64,000 nucleotides of DNA, taken from the NCBI RefSeq assembly GCF_016711335.1, contig NZ_JADJTF010000001.1:558001-622000 (forward strand), in the 5' to 3' direction. Made by a program: the position numbers and the translations under genes. The notes beneath the pieces were generated by a model, which saw nothing but the letters and a program-made list of their open reading frames with translations, ran no database searches and was not told the DNA's origin. Positions 16,256 through 25,194 of the stretch are shown piece by piece. Origin of the DNA: Thiofilum sp. GTDB taxonomy: Bacteria; Pseudomonadota; Gammaproteobacteria; Thiotrichales; Thiotrichaceae. Numbering within the stretch: the first letter of the stretch is position 1; each line of letters starts with the position of its first letter.

Positions 16256-16579
16256 TTAACCCGCTTGGGGGGCTTCGATCTGTTTAATGCGCTCTTGAGG
16301 CAATACATCCTCCGCCATAGTTTCGCCTTTAGCTCGGCGCTCAGCGTCACGTTTATTAATCTCGGCTTGTAATTTCTTCGCTTGTTGTGGATCACAAGTG
16401 ACGTGCTCAATCACTAGCACTTCTTTAATTCGTTTCGGTTTATCGGTGGCAGCTAAAGTAGTGGTCTCAGTCGTCACAGCCGTAGTCGCTGGCTCAGCGG
16501 GAGGTAAAGACTCACAACCTGTTAATAGGACTGCACTGAATACTAAACCAGCTAAGCTAAATAAGCGGTATTGCGCCAT
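16256..16579 (-). CDS. Small lipoprotein, unknown function
   Basis: A 107-residue predicted lipoprotein. The signal peptide MAQYRLFSLAGLVFSAVLLTGC ends in a clear lipobox LTGC. The mature part has a Thr-rich stretch and a conserved-looking segment, VLVIEHVTCDPQQAKKLQAE, with a charged C-terminal half. I start at the second ATG (16579) because GAGAG lies 8 nt upstream and because it gives a normal signal peptide. No family is recognised. It converges with rubredoxin across a shared hairpin. Confidence 0.65.
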   Translation of the reverse strand: MAQYRLFSLAGLVFSAVLLTGCESLPPAEPATTAVTTETTTLAATDKPKRIKEVLVIEHVTCDPQQAKKLQAEINKRDAERRAKGETMAEDVLPQERIKQIEAPQAG

Positions 16580-16647
16580 TGTTATTGCTCTCAATTCGCA
16601 GAAATAAAGTGTGCATGCTAACGTGTTTAAACGCGTTTGTTAAACCC

Positions 16648-17250
16648 TTATTCAGCACAGTTAATTTTAACCCATTCGGCAGGTTTGCCGTGCTCAAAAT
16701 TTTCTAAATCCGTGATTGATTGGCGCCGCTCAATGCTCACCTGACAGCGTGACTGTAAAGCAGCGGGTAACAGCACTTGATTAGGTTGACCATGATAAGG
16801 AATACCGACACCGGTAGGGTCTGCCATATCAATCACTAACTCGCCTTTGAGTTTTAGTGCGGGGCTGAGGGGTTGCTTGAGAGTTAACACCAGCCGCCCC
16901 TGTGAGAGCGTTAACGAAGAGTCTTGCACCCGTTCCCGTGGTGCAATAACACCATTAAACCGCAACTCCGTAAAATACGCCAAATCAGTTAAATCCTGCA
17001 CTAGCTGCTCTTTTAAAGCGGTTAGATCTGTATCACTGCTGGTTGTATTCAGTCCCGCCCCTTCTATTAGCAACTGAGTAGTGGTGGGGTCATAATGCCA
17101 AACTTGCTCCAACGCGCTCAGCTCACCACGCTCATTAAGCACTAAGGCACTATGTACTTGAATCAAATATTGGTAGCCATGAGCATAGAGTGACGCACTC
17201 AACACCACGCCCAACAGCACACTGATAACTTGCCAGTATTTCAAGCGCAT
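16648..17250 (-). CDS. DUF1007-family periplasmic protein, copy 2
   Basis: A 200-residue secreted protein with a signal peptide ending near LYAHG. It shares architecture with the gene just upstream: a first strand containing QYLIQVHSALVLNERGELSALEQVWHYD, a middle YFTELRFNG, IDMADPTGVGIPY, and a C-terminal cysteine pair (SRCQVSIE, INCAE). This matches DUF1007, a family often encoded beside nickel/cobalt transporters and thought to be a periplasmic metal-related component. The usual His-rich HPHxF start is reduced to AHGYQY. It lies 8 bp downstream of its paralogue, so both are likely one transcript. Confidence 0.75.
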   Translation of the reverse strand: MRLKYWQVISVLLGVVLSASLYAHGYQYLIQVHSALVLNERGELSALEQVWHYDPTTTQLLIEGAGLNTTSSDTDLTALKEQLVQDLTDLAYFTELRFNGVIAPRERVQDSSLTLSQGRLVLTLKQPLSPALKLKGELVIDMADPTGVGIPYHGQPNQVLLPAALQSRCQVSIERRQSITDLENFEHGKPAEWVKINCAE

Positions 17251-17258
17251 ACATTAAC

Positions 17259-17858
17259 CTATGGTTTGGTACAATCAATAATCACTAATTGCACAGGATC
17301 GCCATGTACATAAGCGTCTATATTATTCGGATCTTGCTTTTCCTCTAGATTGACTTTGCATTCTGACTTTAATGCGTCTGGTAGAGTGACGGATGCCAGA
17401 TTAGCATGCTTTAAAATACCAGTACCATCAGGATCAGCCATATCAATAGTGAATTTCTTACCTTTAATATCAACAGGTTCAGCAAGAGGATGGAACATTT
17501 GGAGTTCTAATTGCTTTTCTGAGGGGAGTAAAATGTCATAGTCCTCTATTTCGGTTCGATCAATACTGACACCATCGACATTAAACTCAGCAAAATAACC
17601 TAATTTTTCCAAGTCCTGCATCATATCATCACCCAGTGCCGTGAGATTCTCGTCAGAAATGACCTCCATATCTTCCAACATAATCTCAGTGATTTCAGGT
17701 GCATAGTCCCATACTTGGCGTATGCCCATCAACTTGCCCTCCTCATCCAGCTCCAGCTCACTGGTCACATCAACGTAATAATGGAAACCATCAGCTAAGA
17801 CTGGCGCACTCATCCCTAAAGCCATTAAAAGAGAGGCATACACAGCAACACGTTTCAT
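17259..17858 (-). CDS. DUF1007-family periplasmic protein, copy 1
   Basis: A 199-residue paralogue of the following gene, with signal peptide MKRVAVYASLLMALGMSAPV and mature start DGFHYYVDV. It is much more acidic (many Glu and Asp, for example ITEIMLEDMEVISDENL). FTIDMADPDGTGIL and SECKVNLE align with the neighbour's equivalents, including the two cysteines. The family is linked to metal (nickel/cobalt) transport by genomic context. The next gene upstream is a small polytopic membrane protein, which would fit a transporter pairing, but no NicO or HupE signature is clear. Confidence 0.75.
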   Translation of the reverse strand: MKRVAVYASLLMALGMSAPVLADGFHYYVDVTSELELDEEGKLMGIRQVWDYAPEITEIMLEDMEVISDENLTALGDDMMQDLEKLGYFAEFNVDGVSIDRTEIEDYDILLPSEKQLELQMFHPLAEPVDIKGKKFTIDMADPDGTGILKHANLASVTLPDALKSECKVNLEEKQDPNNIDAYVHGDPVQLVIIDCTKP

Positions 17859-17959
17859 TCAGAACTTCTCCCATTAAATCGATCAATTAGACCTCTAATC
17901 GACCCTTGTTTTCCGTAATCGTTCAGTAGGAGTGTAACTAGCACTCACTTTAATCCGAC

Positions 17960-18493
17960 TTAAAGCTTAAGCACTTTGGTAAATGACAATACCAAGACCA
18001 TTAAGGTGCTGGCTACAATCCAAGAAGCTACCGCTCGCACTAATACTCCCTCCCAAAATTGCTTTAATACTAGCGCAATACCTAGCACACTGAGCAAGAG
18101 TGCCGTAGCGTTGAAGGCTACTCCGGCAAAGGTTGTGTACACTTTAAAACCAAAAAATCCGGGTAATAAAAAGGGTTTCACGATTAGACCTACCGCTAAA
18201 CCACTCAACGCAGCACACAGTACACTCAAAGCTAAAGGGGGTTTTAAATAAAGCACGGTGCTTAAAGCCATTAGCCCTGCTAACACTAGGGTACTAATAT
18301 TCACATTGCCTACCAGCACACGAATCCGTGCCAAGACCAAACCCACGATGACCGCTATTAAAAAGCTGGGGAGGGTAACAGTTAAGAGACGCTGTTGAGA
18401 CTGCTGACCTAAAAATAGTCCTAACGCGGCTAGTACTAATAAAACAATGGGGTAATTAATAACTTCCATTACACCATTCATAAAATAGGTCAT
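17960..18493 (-). CDS. Small polytopic membrane protein
   Basis: A 177-residue protein with about six transmembrane helices: VINYPIVLLVLAALGLFLG, LPSFLIAVIVGLVLARI, LVLAGLMALSTVLYL, LSVLCAALSGLAVGLIV, VAFNATALLLSVLGIALVL and VASWIVASTLMVLVLSF. The LSGLAVGL segment and the DUF1007 neighbours hint at a HupE/UreJ-like metal permease, but the metal-binding histidines of that family are absent. I cannot assign a function. Starts at 18493; MNGVMEV (18481) is an alternative start. Confidence 0.65.
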   Translation of the reverse strand: MTYFMNGVMEVINYPIVLLVLAALGLFLGQQSQQRLLTVTLPSFLIAVIVGLVLARIRVLVGNVNISTLVLAGLMALSTVLYLKPPLALSVLCAALSGLAVGLIVKPFLLPGFFGFKVYTTFAGVAFNATALLLSVLGIALVLKQFWEGVLVRAVASWIVASTLMVLVLSFTKVLKL

Positions 18494-18687
18494 ACACTTA
18501 TACCAATCAGGGGAGCTAGGCGCTATAGCATACCCTATTCAAGGTTGATACCAAGCCAATAGCGCACTAAAAAATTTTTGGGTTTCATTAGGCAGCGGTT
18601 TGCGGTATTCTCGCCCTCCGTCAGCCTTGACGTAATGCCACATTGACTCTTTGCAAGCAGTTTTTCTCTGGCTTAAGTGAGTACTTT

Positions 18688-18736
18688 CATCAATATCTTG
18701 TGCTTGACCATCCTATAAAACACACTCTATAGTGTT
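18688..18736 (+). promoter_or_regulatory. nrdA promoter with candidate NrdR boxes
   Basis: TTGACC (18704-18709) and TATAGT (18728-18733), spaced 18 bp, resemble a sigma-70 promoter. The near-palindrome ACACTCTATAGTGT (18722-18735) overlaps the -10 and matches the style of the NrdR box. A weaker CAATATCTTGTG (18691-18702) lies about three helical turns upstream. NrdR represses ribonucleotide reductase genes in this arrangement. The remaining 18494-18823 region shows nothing else. Confidence 0.4.
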
Positions 18737-18823
18737 CTATACTGTTATCTTTCACTCCTTAGCAAACACTATTTTTGATCATTCACCACTCTGTTCCGGC
18801 AGGGTGCTAGAGGGTTTTTACGC

Positions 18824-21727
18824 ATGTCAACTACCTATACTACCGATAAAGATTCTGCTCCCACTATTCAAGCACCTACCTTACAACACCCCGAATGGCG
18901 GGTAATTCGCCGTAATGGTGAGGTAACAGGATTTGATGCGCGTAAAATATATGTAGCCATGACTAAAGCCTTTTTAGATGTGGAAGGTAGTAGCGCCTCT
19001 GGCTCGGCACGGATTCATGATTTAGTCACTAGCCTTACCGAAAAAGTGATTGAGCAATTAAATCGCCGCACCGCTGAAGGGGCGAATATTCATATTGAGG
19101 ATATTCAAGATCAAGTCGAACTCGCCATGATGCGGGCGGGTGAACATAAAGTCGCACGTAGCTATGTGCTGTATCGTGAAGAGCGTTCTCGTCTACGCGC
19201 TGAAAAAGAAGCCAAAGCACGCAAAGGTAAAAAGAAAACCGAAACTACGATCAAAGTTAAATATGCTAATGGCGAACTACGTCCATTGGATGAGGAACGC
19301 CTTAAGCGTTTAATTGCTGAAGCGGTAGCAGGCTTAGAAGGTGTTAATGCTGAGCAGGTCTATAAGGATGCGCTGCGCAATCTATACGATGGCATCACAG
19401 AAAAAGAAGTCGCTACTGCGCTGATTATTAGCACTCGTATTCTGATTGATCGTGATCCGAATTATACCTATGTGGCCTCACGTATGCTGTTGGACACCCT
19501 ACGCCGTGAAGCGCTTACACTTTTGGAAGGTAATCCCACTGAAGCTACTCAAGCAGAGATGCAAACTCTGTATGCTGAAACCTTACACAAAGCCTTACAA
19601 AAAGGGGTTGAGGTCAAATTACTCAGTGAAGAATTATTGCGTTATGACCTAGATACATTAGGGGCAGCGATAAAACCAGAGCGTGATTTGCAATTCACCT
19701 ATTTAGGTTTGCAAACCCTGTATGACCGCTATTTCCTGCATCACAATGGTGTGCGCTTTGAGTTACCCCAAGTGTTTTTCATGCGCGTGGCAATGGGCTT
19801 AGCGATTAATGAAGTGGATCGTGAAGGTCGGGCGATTGAGTTTTATAACCTGCTCTCTAGCTTTGACTTTATGAGCAGTACGCCGACCTTATTCAACTCT
19901 GGTACTTTACGTCCGCAATTATCGTCGTGCTATTTGACCACCGTGCCCGATGATTTAGACGGGATTTATAATGCTATTAAAGACAATGCCTTACTGTCTA
20001 AATATGCAGGTGGCTTAGGTAACGACTGGACGCCTGTACGCGGCATGGGGGCGCATATCCAAGGCACTAATGGCAAATCTCAGGGGGTCGTGCCGTTTTT
20101 AAAAGTCGCGAATGATACGGCGGTAGCAGTTAATCAGGGTGGTAAGAGAAAGGGAGCTGTCTGTGCTTATCTCGAAACATGGCATATTGATATTGAAGAC
20201 TTTTTAGAGCTGCGCAAAAACACCGGAGATGAGCGTCGTCGTACTCATGATATGAATACCGCTAACTGGATTCCAGACCTATTCATGAAGCGTGTGGCGG
20301 CGGATCAAGAGTGGACACTATTTTCACCTGATGAAACTCCAGACTTGCATGATTTAACCGGACAAGCCTTTGAAGCGCGTTATGCCGAATACGAGGCAAA
20401 AGCAGCACGCGGTGACCTAAAACTACATCGTAAAATCCCCGCTCAACAACTGTGGCGTAAAATGCTAGGGATGCTTTTTGAAACCGGACACCCTTGGATT
20501 ACTTTTAAAGACCCTTGCAATTTACGCTATACCAACCAGCATGTGGGTGTGGTGCATTCCAGTAACCTATGTACTGAAATTACCTTACATACCAATATAT
20601 CCGAGGTGGCGGTCTGTAATCTTGGCTCAGTCAATCTACCCGCGCATGTTGTTAATGGCAAACTCGATCTAGAAAAGCTAGAGCGTACTGTCACGACTGC
20701 CATGCGTATGCTGGATAATGTCATTGACTATAACTACTACAGCGTGCCTCAAGCGCGGCGCTCTAATCTAAAACACCGTCCGGTGGGTTTAGGCATTATG
20801 GGTTTCCAAGACGCTCTATATGCGATGAATATGGCGTATAGCTCGATGGAAGCAGTGGATTTTGCAGATCGTAGTATGGAAGCGGTGTCGTATTTTGCGA
20901 TTCGTGCCTCTAGCAATCTCGCCGCCGAGCGCGGCAAATATGCGAGTTACCAAGGCTCATTATGGAGTCGCGGTATTCTCCCGATTGACTCGCTGGATTT
21001 ATTAGCCGAGTCGCGTGGCGAATATTTTAATGTGGATAAAACCCAAACCCTCGATTGGGATAGTTTACGCCAACTCATTAAAAACCAAGGTATGCGCAAC
21101 TCCAACGTAATGGCAATTGCCCCTACTGCAACGATTTCTAATATCTGTGGCGTGTCGCAATCGATTGAGCCGACCTATCAAAACTTGTTTGTGAAGTCGA
21201 ATCTATCGGGTGAATTTACCGTGATTAATCCTTATCTCGTGCAAGAACTCAAAGCGATGGGTATGTGGGATGAGGTGATGATGAATGATCTCAAGTACTT
21301 TGACGGCTCGGTGCAACGCCTAGATCGAGTACCGGATAGCTTTAAAGCCAAGTATGCAACTGCCTTTGAAATGGATGCGCGTTGGTTAGTCGAGGCGGCG
21401 AGTCGGCGTCAAAAGTGGATTGATCAAGGTCAGTCATTAAACCTGTATATGGCAGAGCCGAATGGTCAAAAGCTGGATAATCTCTACAAGTTAGCATGGG
21501 TACGCGGCTTAAAAACCACTTATTACTTGCGTACTTTGGGTGCAACAGGTGCGGAAAAAACCGGATCGGATGATATGCCAACCACAAAGAGTACTACTCC
21601 CAGTGCTGCTGCTCCAACAGGTGGTAAACCTAGTTTGCATTTAGTCGCTAATAATCTGGTAACAGTAGGCTCAGAAGCGCCCAAGGCGTGTTCACTACTC
21701 GACCCAGAGTGTGAGGCTTGCCAGTAA
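18824..21727 (+). CDS. nrdA: Ribonucleoside-diphosphate reductase, alpha subunit (class Ia)
   Basis: A 967-residue catalytic subunit that reduces NDPs to dNDPs with NrdB. Two ATP-cone domains stand in tandem at the N-terminus (WRVIRRNGEVTGFDARKIYV, about 25-115, and IKVKYANGELRPLDEERLK, about 142-230), as in gammaproteobacterial long NrdA forms. The barrel core has QLSSCYLTTV (first redox Cys), VVHSSNLCTEI, the thiyl-radical finger region with VCNLGSVNL, and PTATISNICG. The C-terminal shuttle cysteines are in CSLLDPECEACQ. A non-conserved linker precedes this tail. The partner nrdB is not next to it but 3.5 kb away, separated by a restriction-modification block. Confidence 0.97.
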   Translation: MSTTYTTDKDSAPTIQAPTLQHPEWRVIRRNGEVTGFDARKIYVAMTKAFLDVEGSSASGSARIHDLVTSLTEKVIEQLNRRTAEGANIHIEDIQDQVELAMMRAGEHKVARSYVLYREERSRLRAEKEAKARKGKKKTETTIKVKYANGELRPLDEERLKRLIAEAVAGLEGVNAEQVYKDALRNLYDGITEKEVATALIISTRILIDRDPNYTYVASRMLLDTLRREALTLLEGNPTEATQAEMQTLYAETLHKALQKGVEVKLLSEELLRYDLDTLGAAIKPERDLQFTYLGLQTLYDRYFLHHNGVRFELPQVFFMRVAMGLAINEVDREGRAIEFYNLLSSFDFMSSTPTLFNSGTLRPQLSSCYLTTVPDDLDGIYNAIKDNALLSKYAGGLGNDWTPVRGMGAHIQGTNGKSQGVVPFLKVANDTAVAVNQGGKRKGAVCAYLETWHIDIEDFLELRKNTGDERRRTHDMNTANWIPDLFMKRVAADQEWTLFSPDETPDLHDLTGQAFEARYAEYEAKAARGDLKLHRKIPAQQLWRKMLGMLFETGHPWITFKDPCNLRYTNQHVGVVHSSNLCTEITLHTNISEVAVCNLGSVNLPAHVVNGKLDLEKLERTVTTAMRMLDNVIDYNYYSVPQARRSNLKHRPVGLGIMGFQDALYAMNMAYSSMEAVDFADRSMEAVSYFAIRASSNLAAERGKYASYQGSLWSRGILPIDSLDLLAESRGEYFNVDKTQTLDWDSLRQLIKNQGMRNSNVMAIAPTATISNICGVSQSIEPTYQNLFVKSNLSGEFTVINPYLVQELKAMGMWDEVMMNDLKYFDGSVQRLDRVPDSFKAKYATAFEMDARWLVEAASRRQKWIDQGQSLNLYMAEPNGQKLDNLYKLAWVRGLKTTYYLRTLGATGAEKTGSDDMPTTKSTTPSAAAPTGGKPSLHLVANNLVTVGSEAPKACSLLDPECEACQ

Positions 21728-21827
21728 TAGTAAAATAAAAAAGTGGTGATGTATGAGTCTTGAACTGTTTTCATAGCCTCCAAGGCATTTACATTACCAT
21801 TAAATTTAACTTAATAGGATTAGCGGT

Positions 21828-22958
21828 GTGCTAGGTGAAAACATAAAACTATCAGGTCATTACCCTTTGAGTGAATATCCTTGGGCAGGTGAAATTGACC
21901 GCTTATTAGCTTCGGCTATTGGTTCTGATTCTGCTTATCGTGCATTCTTATTCGATGCTGTAGTCTCCCTAGCCTATATTGATGCAACGGCTGGTTTAGA
22001 AAAGTCTATTGAGCATTGCAATAACGTACCAAGTGGCTACAACTCTCATCTGGGCTTTATTAACTTATGTTCCCCTTGTTATGCCAAAGGTATTTGGCAG
22101 TATCAAAAGGCAGCTAAACCCGAATCAGGTGCATTAGGGAAACTGAGTAGTGAACTCATTCTAAAATTTGTAGAGCACCTTTCTCCAAACTTCATCAGTG
22201 TCTTGGCAATTGGCGGCAGTGATTATGCTGATGCAATCATTCAGCACACATCAGGTCTTAAAATATTAGCAGAAGTTAAATCTGCGCCATTGATGACTTA
22301 TCCCCTATTAGTGAACTCAAAAGAAGCAAGCACTGTCGCCCATCATCAGAAAGTGATCATGACCTCATCGCAGCTTCGGACTTGTGATACGGCTTTGTAT
22401 TTGCACGATAGCAAGCTAATCCCACTCGGTAAGGCAGGATCTGACAATTGGCCTTTTAAGGGCTTTGTAGACTTTGTACTAGACGAGGCTCACAGTTCAG
22501 ATATGCAGTACCATCTCAAGAGATGGATGATGGTGCGGGATACCTACAAAAATAAGAATAGACAGGATAAGTTTTATTACTTGACCAATGCTTGTGGCAG
22601 TCCACCAGCAGAAGCAAAGAAAAATCATGGCTGGCCTCAGAAAGAGGTCATCAGCGATGGCAAAACCAGTGCAGGTATGGATAGGACTGATGACATCAAA
22701 AAGGGGGTCTACCAAACCTTAAAAATAGGTTTAAGACATAGGCAAAATAGTGACTATCGAACAGCAATTATTTCCAACTTACCGGCTTACAGACATGGTA
22801 CTGATTACGTAGAGCCACTTGTACCGATGTTGTGGGGCTTTGAAGAAGATCTGGAAGAACTAGCCGGAACACAAGCTATTCCAAGGAATAAACTGAGATA
22901 TGTTTTCGATTATATTATTACTCTCGAAAACCCACTATTGAGAGGGCTGGATATATGA
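21828..22958 (+). CDS. Putative type II restriction endonuclease, PD-(D/E)XK type
   Basis: A 376-residue protein ending in a 4-bp ATGA overlap with a DNA-cytosine methyltransferase, which strongly suggests a cognate restriction enzyme. A likely active site is GGSDYADAIIQHTSGL followed by ILAEVKSAP (Asp, then Glu-X-Lys), near residues 132-154. A Cys-containing stretch, INLCSPCYAKG, precedes it. I do not recognise the exact family or recognition sequence. The GTG start has AGGA 9 nt upstream. It begins the block that separates nrdA from nrdB. Confidence 0.65.
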   Translation: MLGENIKLSGHYPLSEYPWAGEIDRLLASAIGSDSAYRAFLFDAVVSLAYIDATAGLEKSIEHCNNVPSGYNSHLGFINLCSPCYAKGIWQYQKAAKPESGALGKLSSELILKFVEHLSPNFISVLAIGGSDYADAIIQHTSGLKILAEVKSAPLMTYPLLVNSKEASTVAHHQKVIMTSSQLRTCDTALYLHDSKLIPLGKAGSDNWPFKGFVDFVLDEAHSSDMQYHLKRWMMVRDTYKNKNRQDKFYYLTNACGSPPAEAKKNHGWPQKEVISDGKTSAGMDRTDDIKKGVYQTLKIGLRHRQNSDYRTAIISNLPAYRHGTDYVEPLVPMLWGFEEDLEELAGTQAIPRNKLRYVFDYIITLENPLLRGLDI

Positions 22959-24022
22959 TAAACGCCTTAAATCATGAAACTAGACCCCATACTGGCATTG
23001 TACTTGAGCGCATTAAACACTTACCCCCTGGTGGGAAAATGGGTGATTTACCTCCGCATTTGCAACACGAGAGTTTCATTCGTACAGGTGCAAAGAAGAC
23101 CGGTGGCCCCAATATGCGTCTATTGCGTTTGGAGCATGACAAGCCTGCTCTAACAGTAACAGCGTATATTTTCAATAAGTTTGTTCACCCAACAGAAGAT
23201 CGTTATTTGACACCCCGTGAAGCAGCTACCTTGCAGGACTTCCCTGTAAACTATGTTTTTTTGGGTACACAAGGGCAAATTCACCAACAAATTGGTAATG
23301 CTGTTCCAGTCAAATTGAGTAAAGCAATTGCAGAGGAGGTGGCTAACTATTTTGTCAAACAAGGACAAACAGGACAAATTAATATCGCCTCATACTTTTG
23401 TGGTGCTGGTGGTCTGGATTTAGGATTTGAGCAGGCTAGCAATACACTTATTCAATTTAAAACCTGCTTTGCCACCGATATTGAAGAATCAGTAGCCCAA
23501 ACCATTAGTGAAAACAGACCAGAGTGGAATTTTCAGCGTGCTGATATCCGAGAGCTGGAGCCAGAACAAGTACGGATATTAATGGGAGTTAACCCCGATG
23601 TTATTATTGGTGGCCCACCCTGCCAACCGTTCAGTGTCGCAGGCAAACAAAAAGCGACATATGACCCATTAGGGATTTTATATCGTGATTATATTCGCCA
23701 TATTGATTACTTAAAACCCAAAATGGTAGTCATGGAAAATGTCTATGGTCTTGGACAAGTAAAGAGCGCCAATATGATTGAAGAAATTTATCAATCATTT
23801 ATCGATATTGATTATAACGTGACTCACAGTGAACTGATGGCGGCTAATTACGGTACACCTCAAAAACGCCGCCGCTTATTTTTTATAGCGACCAGAGACC
23901 AAAATAACTTTCAATTTCCAGAGCCTACCCATGCTGAACATGAAAATTTATTTGGGCTTCCTCGTTATATTGGTGCTGGCGAGGTACTTTCCTTACTGCC
24001 TCCTGCACTATTAAGAACTTAA
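22955..24022 (+). CDS. Circularly permuted DNA (cytosine-5) methyltransferase
   Basis: A 355-residue C5-cytosine methyltransferase whose motifs run in permuted order. Residues 1-125 correspond to the normally C-terminal part: ERIKHLPPGGKMGDLPPHL, DKPALTVTAY, RYLTPREAATLQDFP (motif IX) and QQIGNAVPVKLSKAIAE (motif X). Then come motif I ASYFCGAGGLDLGF (146-159), motif IV GGPPCQPFS with the catalytic Cys223 (219-227), motif VI MENV (260-263) and motif VIII YGTPQKRRRLFFIA (299-312), ending with GAGEVLSLLPP (340-350). The break falls in the target-recognition segment between SLLPP and the NHETRPHT element. The same order is known for M.BssHII. It presumably protects against the coupled upstream nuclease. 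Confidence 0.92.
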   Translation: MINALNHETRPHTGIVLERIKHLPPGGKMGDLPPHLQHESFIRTGAKKTGGPNMRLLRLEHDKPALTVTAYIFNKFVHPTEDRYLTPREAATLQDFPVNYVFLGTQGQIHQQIGNAVPVKLSKAIAEEVANYFVKQGQTGQINIASYFCGAGGLDLGFEQASNTLIQFKTCFATDIEESVAQTISENRPEWNFQRADIRELEPEQVRILMGVNPDVIIGGPPCQPFSVAGKQKATYDPLGILYRDYIRHIDYLKPKMVVMENVYGLGQVKSANMIEEIYQSFIDIDYNVTHSELMAANYGTPQKRRRLFFIATRDQNNFQFPEPTHAEHENLFGLPRYIGAGEVLSLLPPALLRT

Positions 24023-24154
24023 TTTTATTAAATCTAATCTTTAGTAAGTAATATTTGTGATTCGAAATCCTAATATTTACCTGACTACATATGTATGCGC
24101 CTCATAGTATTTTAGGGATTTCTTAGTAAGTTTTTATTTAACAAGGTAATAACG

Positions 24155-24946
24155 ATGAAATTTAAACCATGGACAAGAGAAGAAACACTTGTTGCTTTAA
24201 ATTTATATTGTCAATTACCTTTTGGGAAATTATATAGAGGCAACCCGATTATTATTGAGGTTGCCAAGTTAATAGGTAAAACTCCTAGTGCATTAGCCAT
24301 GAAATTAGCCAATCTCTCTAGTCTTGATCCAAAAATCACACAATCTGGACGTAAAGGATTAGTTTCATGTTCCAAACTAGATAAACAAATATGGAATGAT
24401 TTTCAAAACAACCCTGAAATTATCGCCTATGAAAGCCAACTTATTATCGAAAAAATGTCTAAAGCAAAGTCTACACTTAAGGATTTGTCAGCTTTAGATG
24501 AAGATGTATTCATAGAAACAGATCTAAATACAAATATCGAAACCACTAGAATTTCACATATCAAAACACGATTAAATCAAAACCTATTTAGAAAGATTGT
24601 TTTAAGTAACTACAATACCACCTGTTGTATCACAGGTGTACGTGACCCTAGGCTGTTAATTGCCAGTCATATTATACCTTGGAGTAGTGATTCTACACAT
24701 AGGTTAAACCCCAGAAATGGGTTATGTTTAAATGTTTTACATGATAGAGCCTTTGATCGTGGTCTAATAACGATAACCCCTTCATATGAAATAAAAGTAT
24801 CAAAATCTTTCATAGAGCAAGAAAATAGTCCTATGATTCAGGATTATGTAAAGAATTTTAATGACTCTAAAATAAAACTACCTAGTAAATTTTTACCCGC
24901 TAAAGAGTTTTTAGAGTTTCATAATGAAACCATATTTATAGGTTAA
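24155..24946 (+). CDS. HNH endonuclease
   Basis: A 263-residue HNH nuclease of the PF13391-like type. The C-terminal half has CCITGVRDPRLLIASHIIPW, then NPRNGLCLNVLHDRAFDRGL, giving the His-Asn-His metal finger without zinc knuckles. The N-terminal 60 residues (WTREETLVALNLYCQLPFGK, with TPSALAMKLANL) look like a small DNA-binding helical domain. It is markedly more AT-rich than neighbours, a sign of acquisition. It follows the methyltransferase by 130 bp, so it may be a second nuclease of the same R-M cassette or a passenger. AAGG lies about 9 nt before the ATG. Confidence 0.85.
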   Translation: MKFKPWTREETLVALNLYCQLPFGKLYRGNPIIIEVAKLIGKTPSALAMKLANLSSLDPKITQSGRKGLVSCSKLDKQIWNDFQNNPEIIAYESQLIIEKMSKAKSTLKDLSALDEDVFIETDLNTNIETTRISHIKTRLNQNLFRKIVLSNYNTTCCITGVRDPRLLIASHIIPWSSDSTHRLNPRNGLCLNVLHDRAFDRGLITITPSYEIKVSKSFIEQENSPMIQDYVKNFNDSKIKLPSKFLPAKEFLEFHNETIFIG

Positions 24947-24965
24947 CTGGACGATATAAGACGTA

Positions 24966-25100
24966 ATGAAACACTATATGCTTCAAAAATCACTCAAAGT
25001 TTTTCATCAAGCTTTTATCACTAAGCTTAACAAGAAAACTATAAATACAGATGCAGTATTCGAGACATTCATAGACTACGCCAATGAACAACTGAGCTAG
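24966..25100 (+). CDS. Small hypothetical ORF (44 residues)
   Basis: A 44-codon frame beginning MKHYMLQKSLKVFHQAF and ending in FETFIDYANEQLS. It starts 20 bp after the HNH gene, and its base composition matches that gene rather than nrdB. No ribosome site is convincing and no homologue is recognised. It may be a fragment of the acquired block. Confidence 0.25.
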   Translation: MKHYMLQKSLKVFHQAFITKLNKKTINTDAVFETFIDYANEQLS

Positions 25101-25194
25101 CTGTGCTGGTTTTTTGTTAGGCTTGGGCACTGGTCGTAGGCTTAACAAAAAATTCATTATTTGGTTGGCGTTAAGATTTTAAGAGAGTATGATT

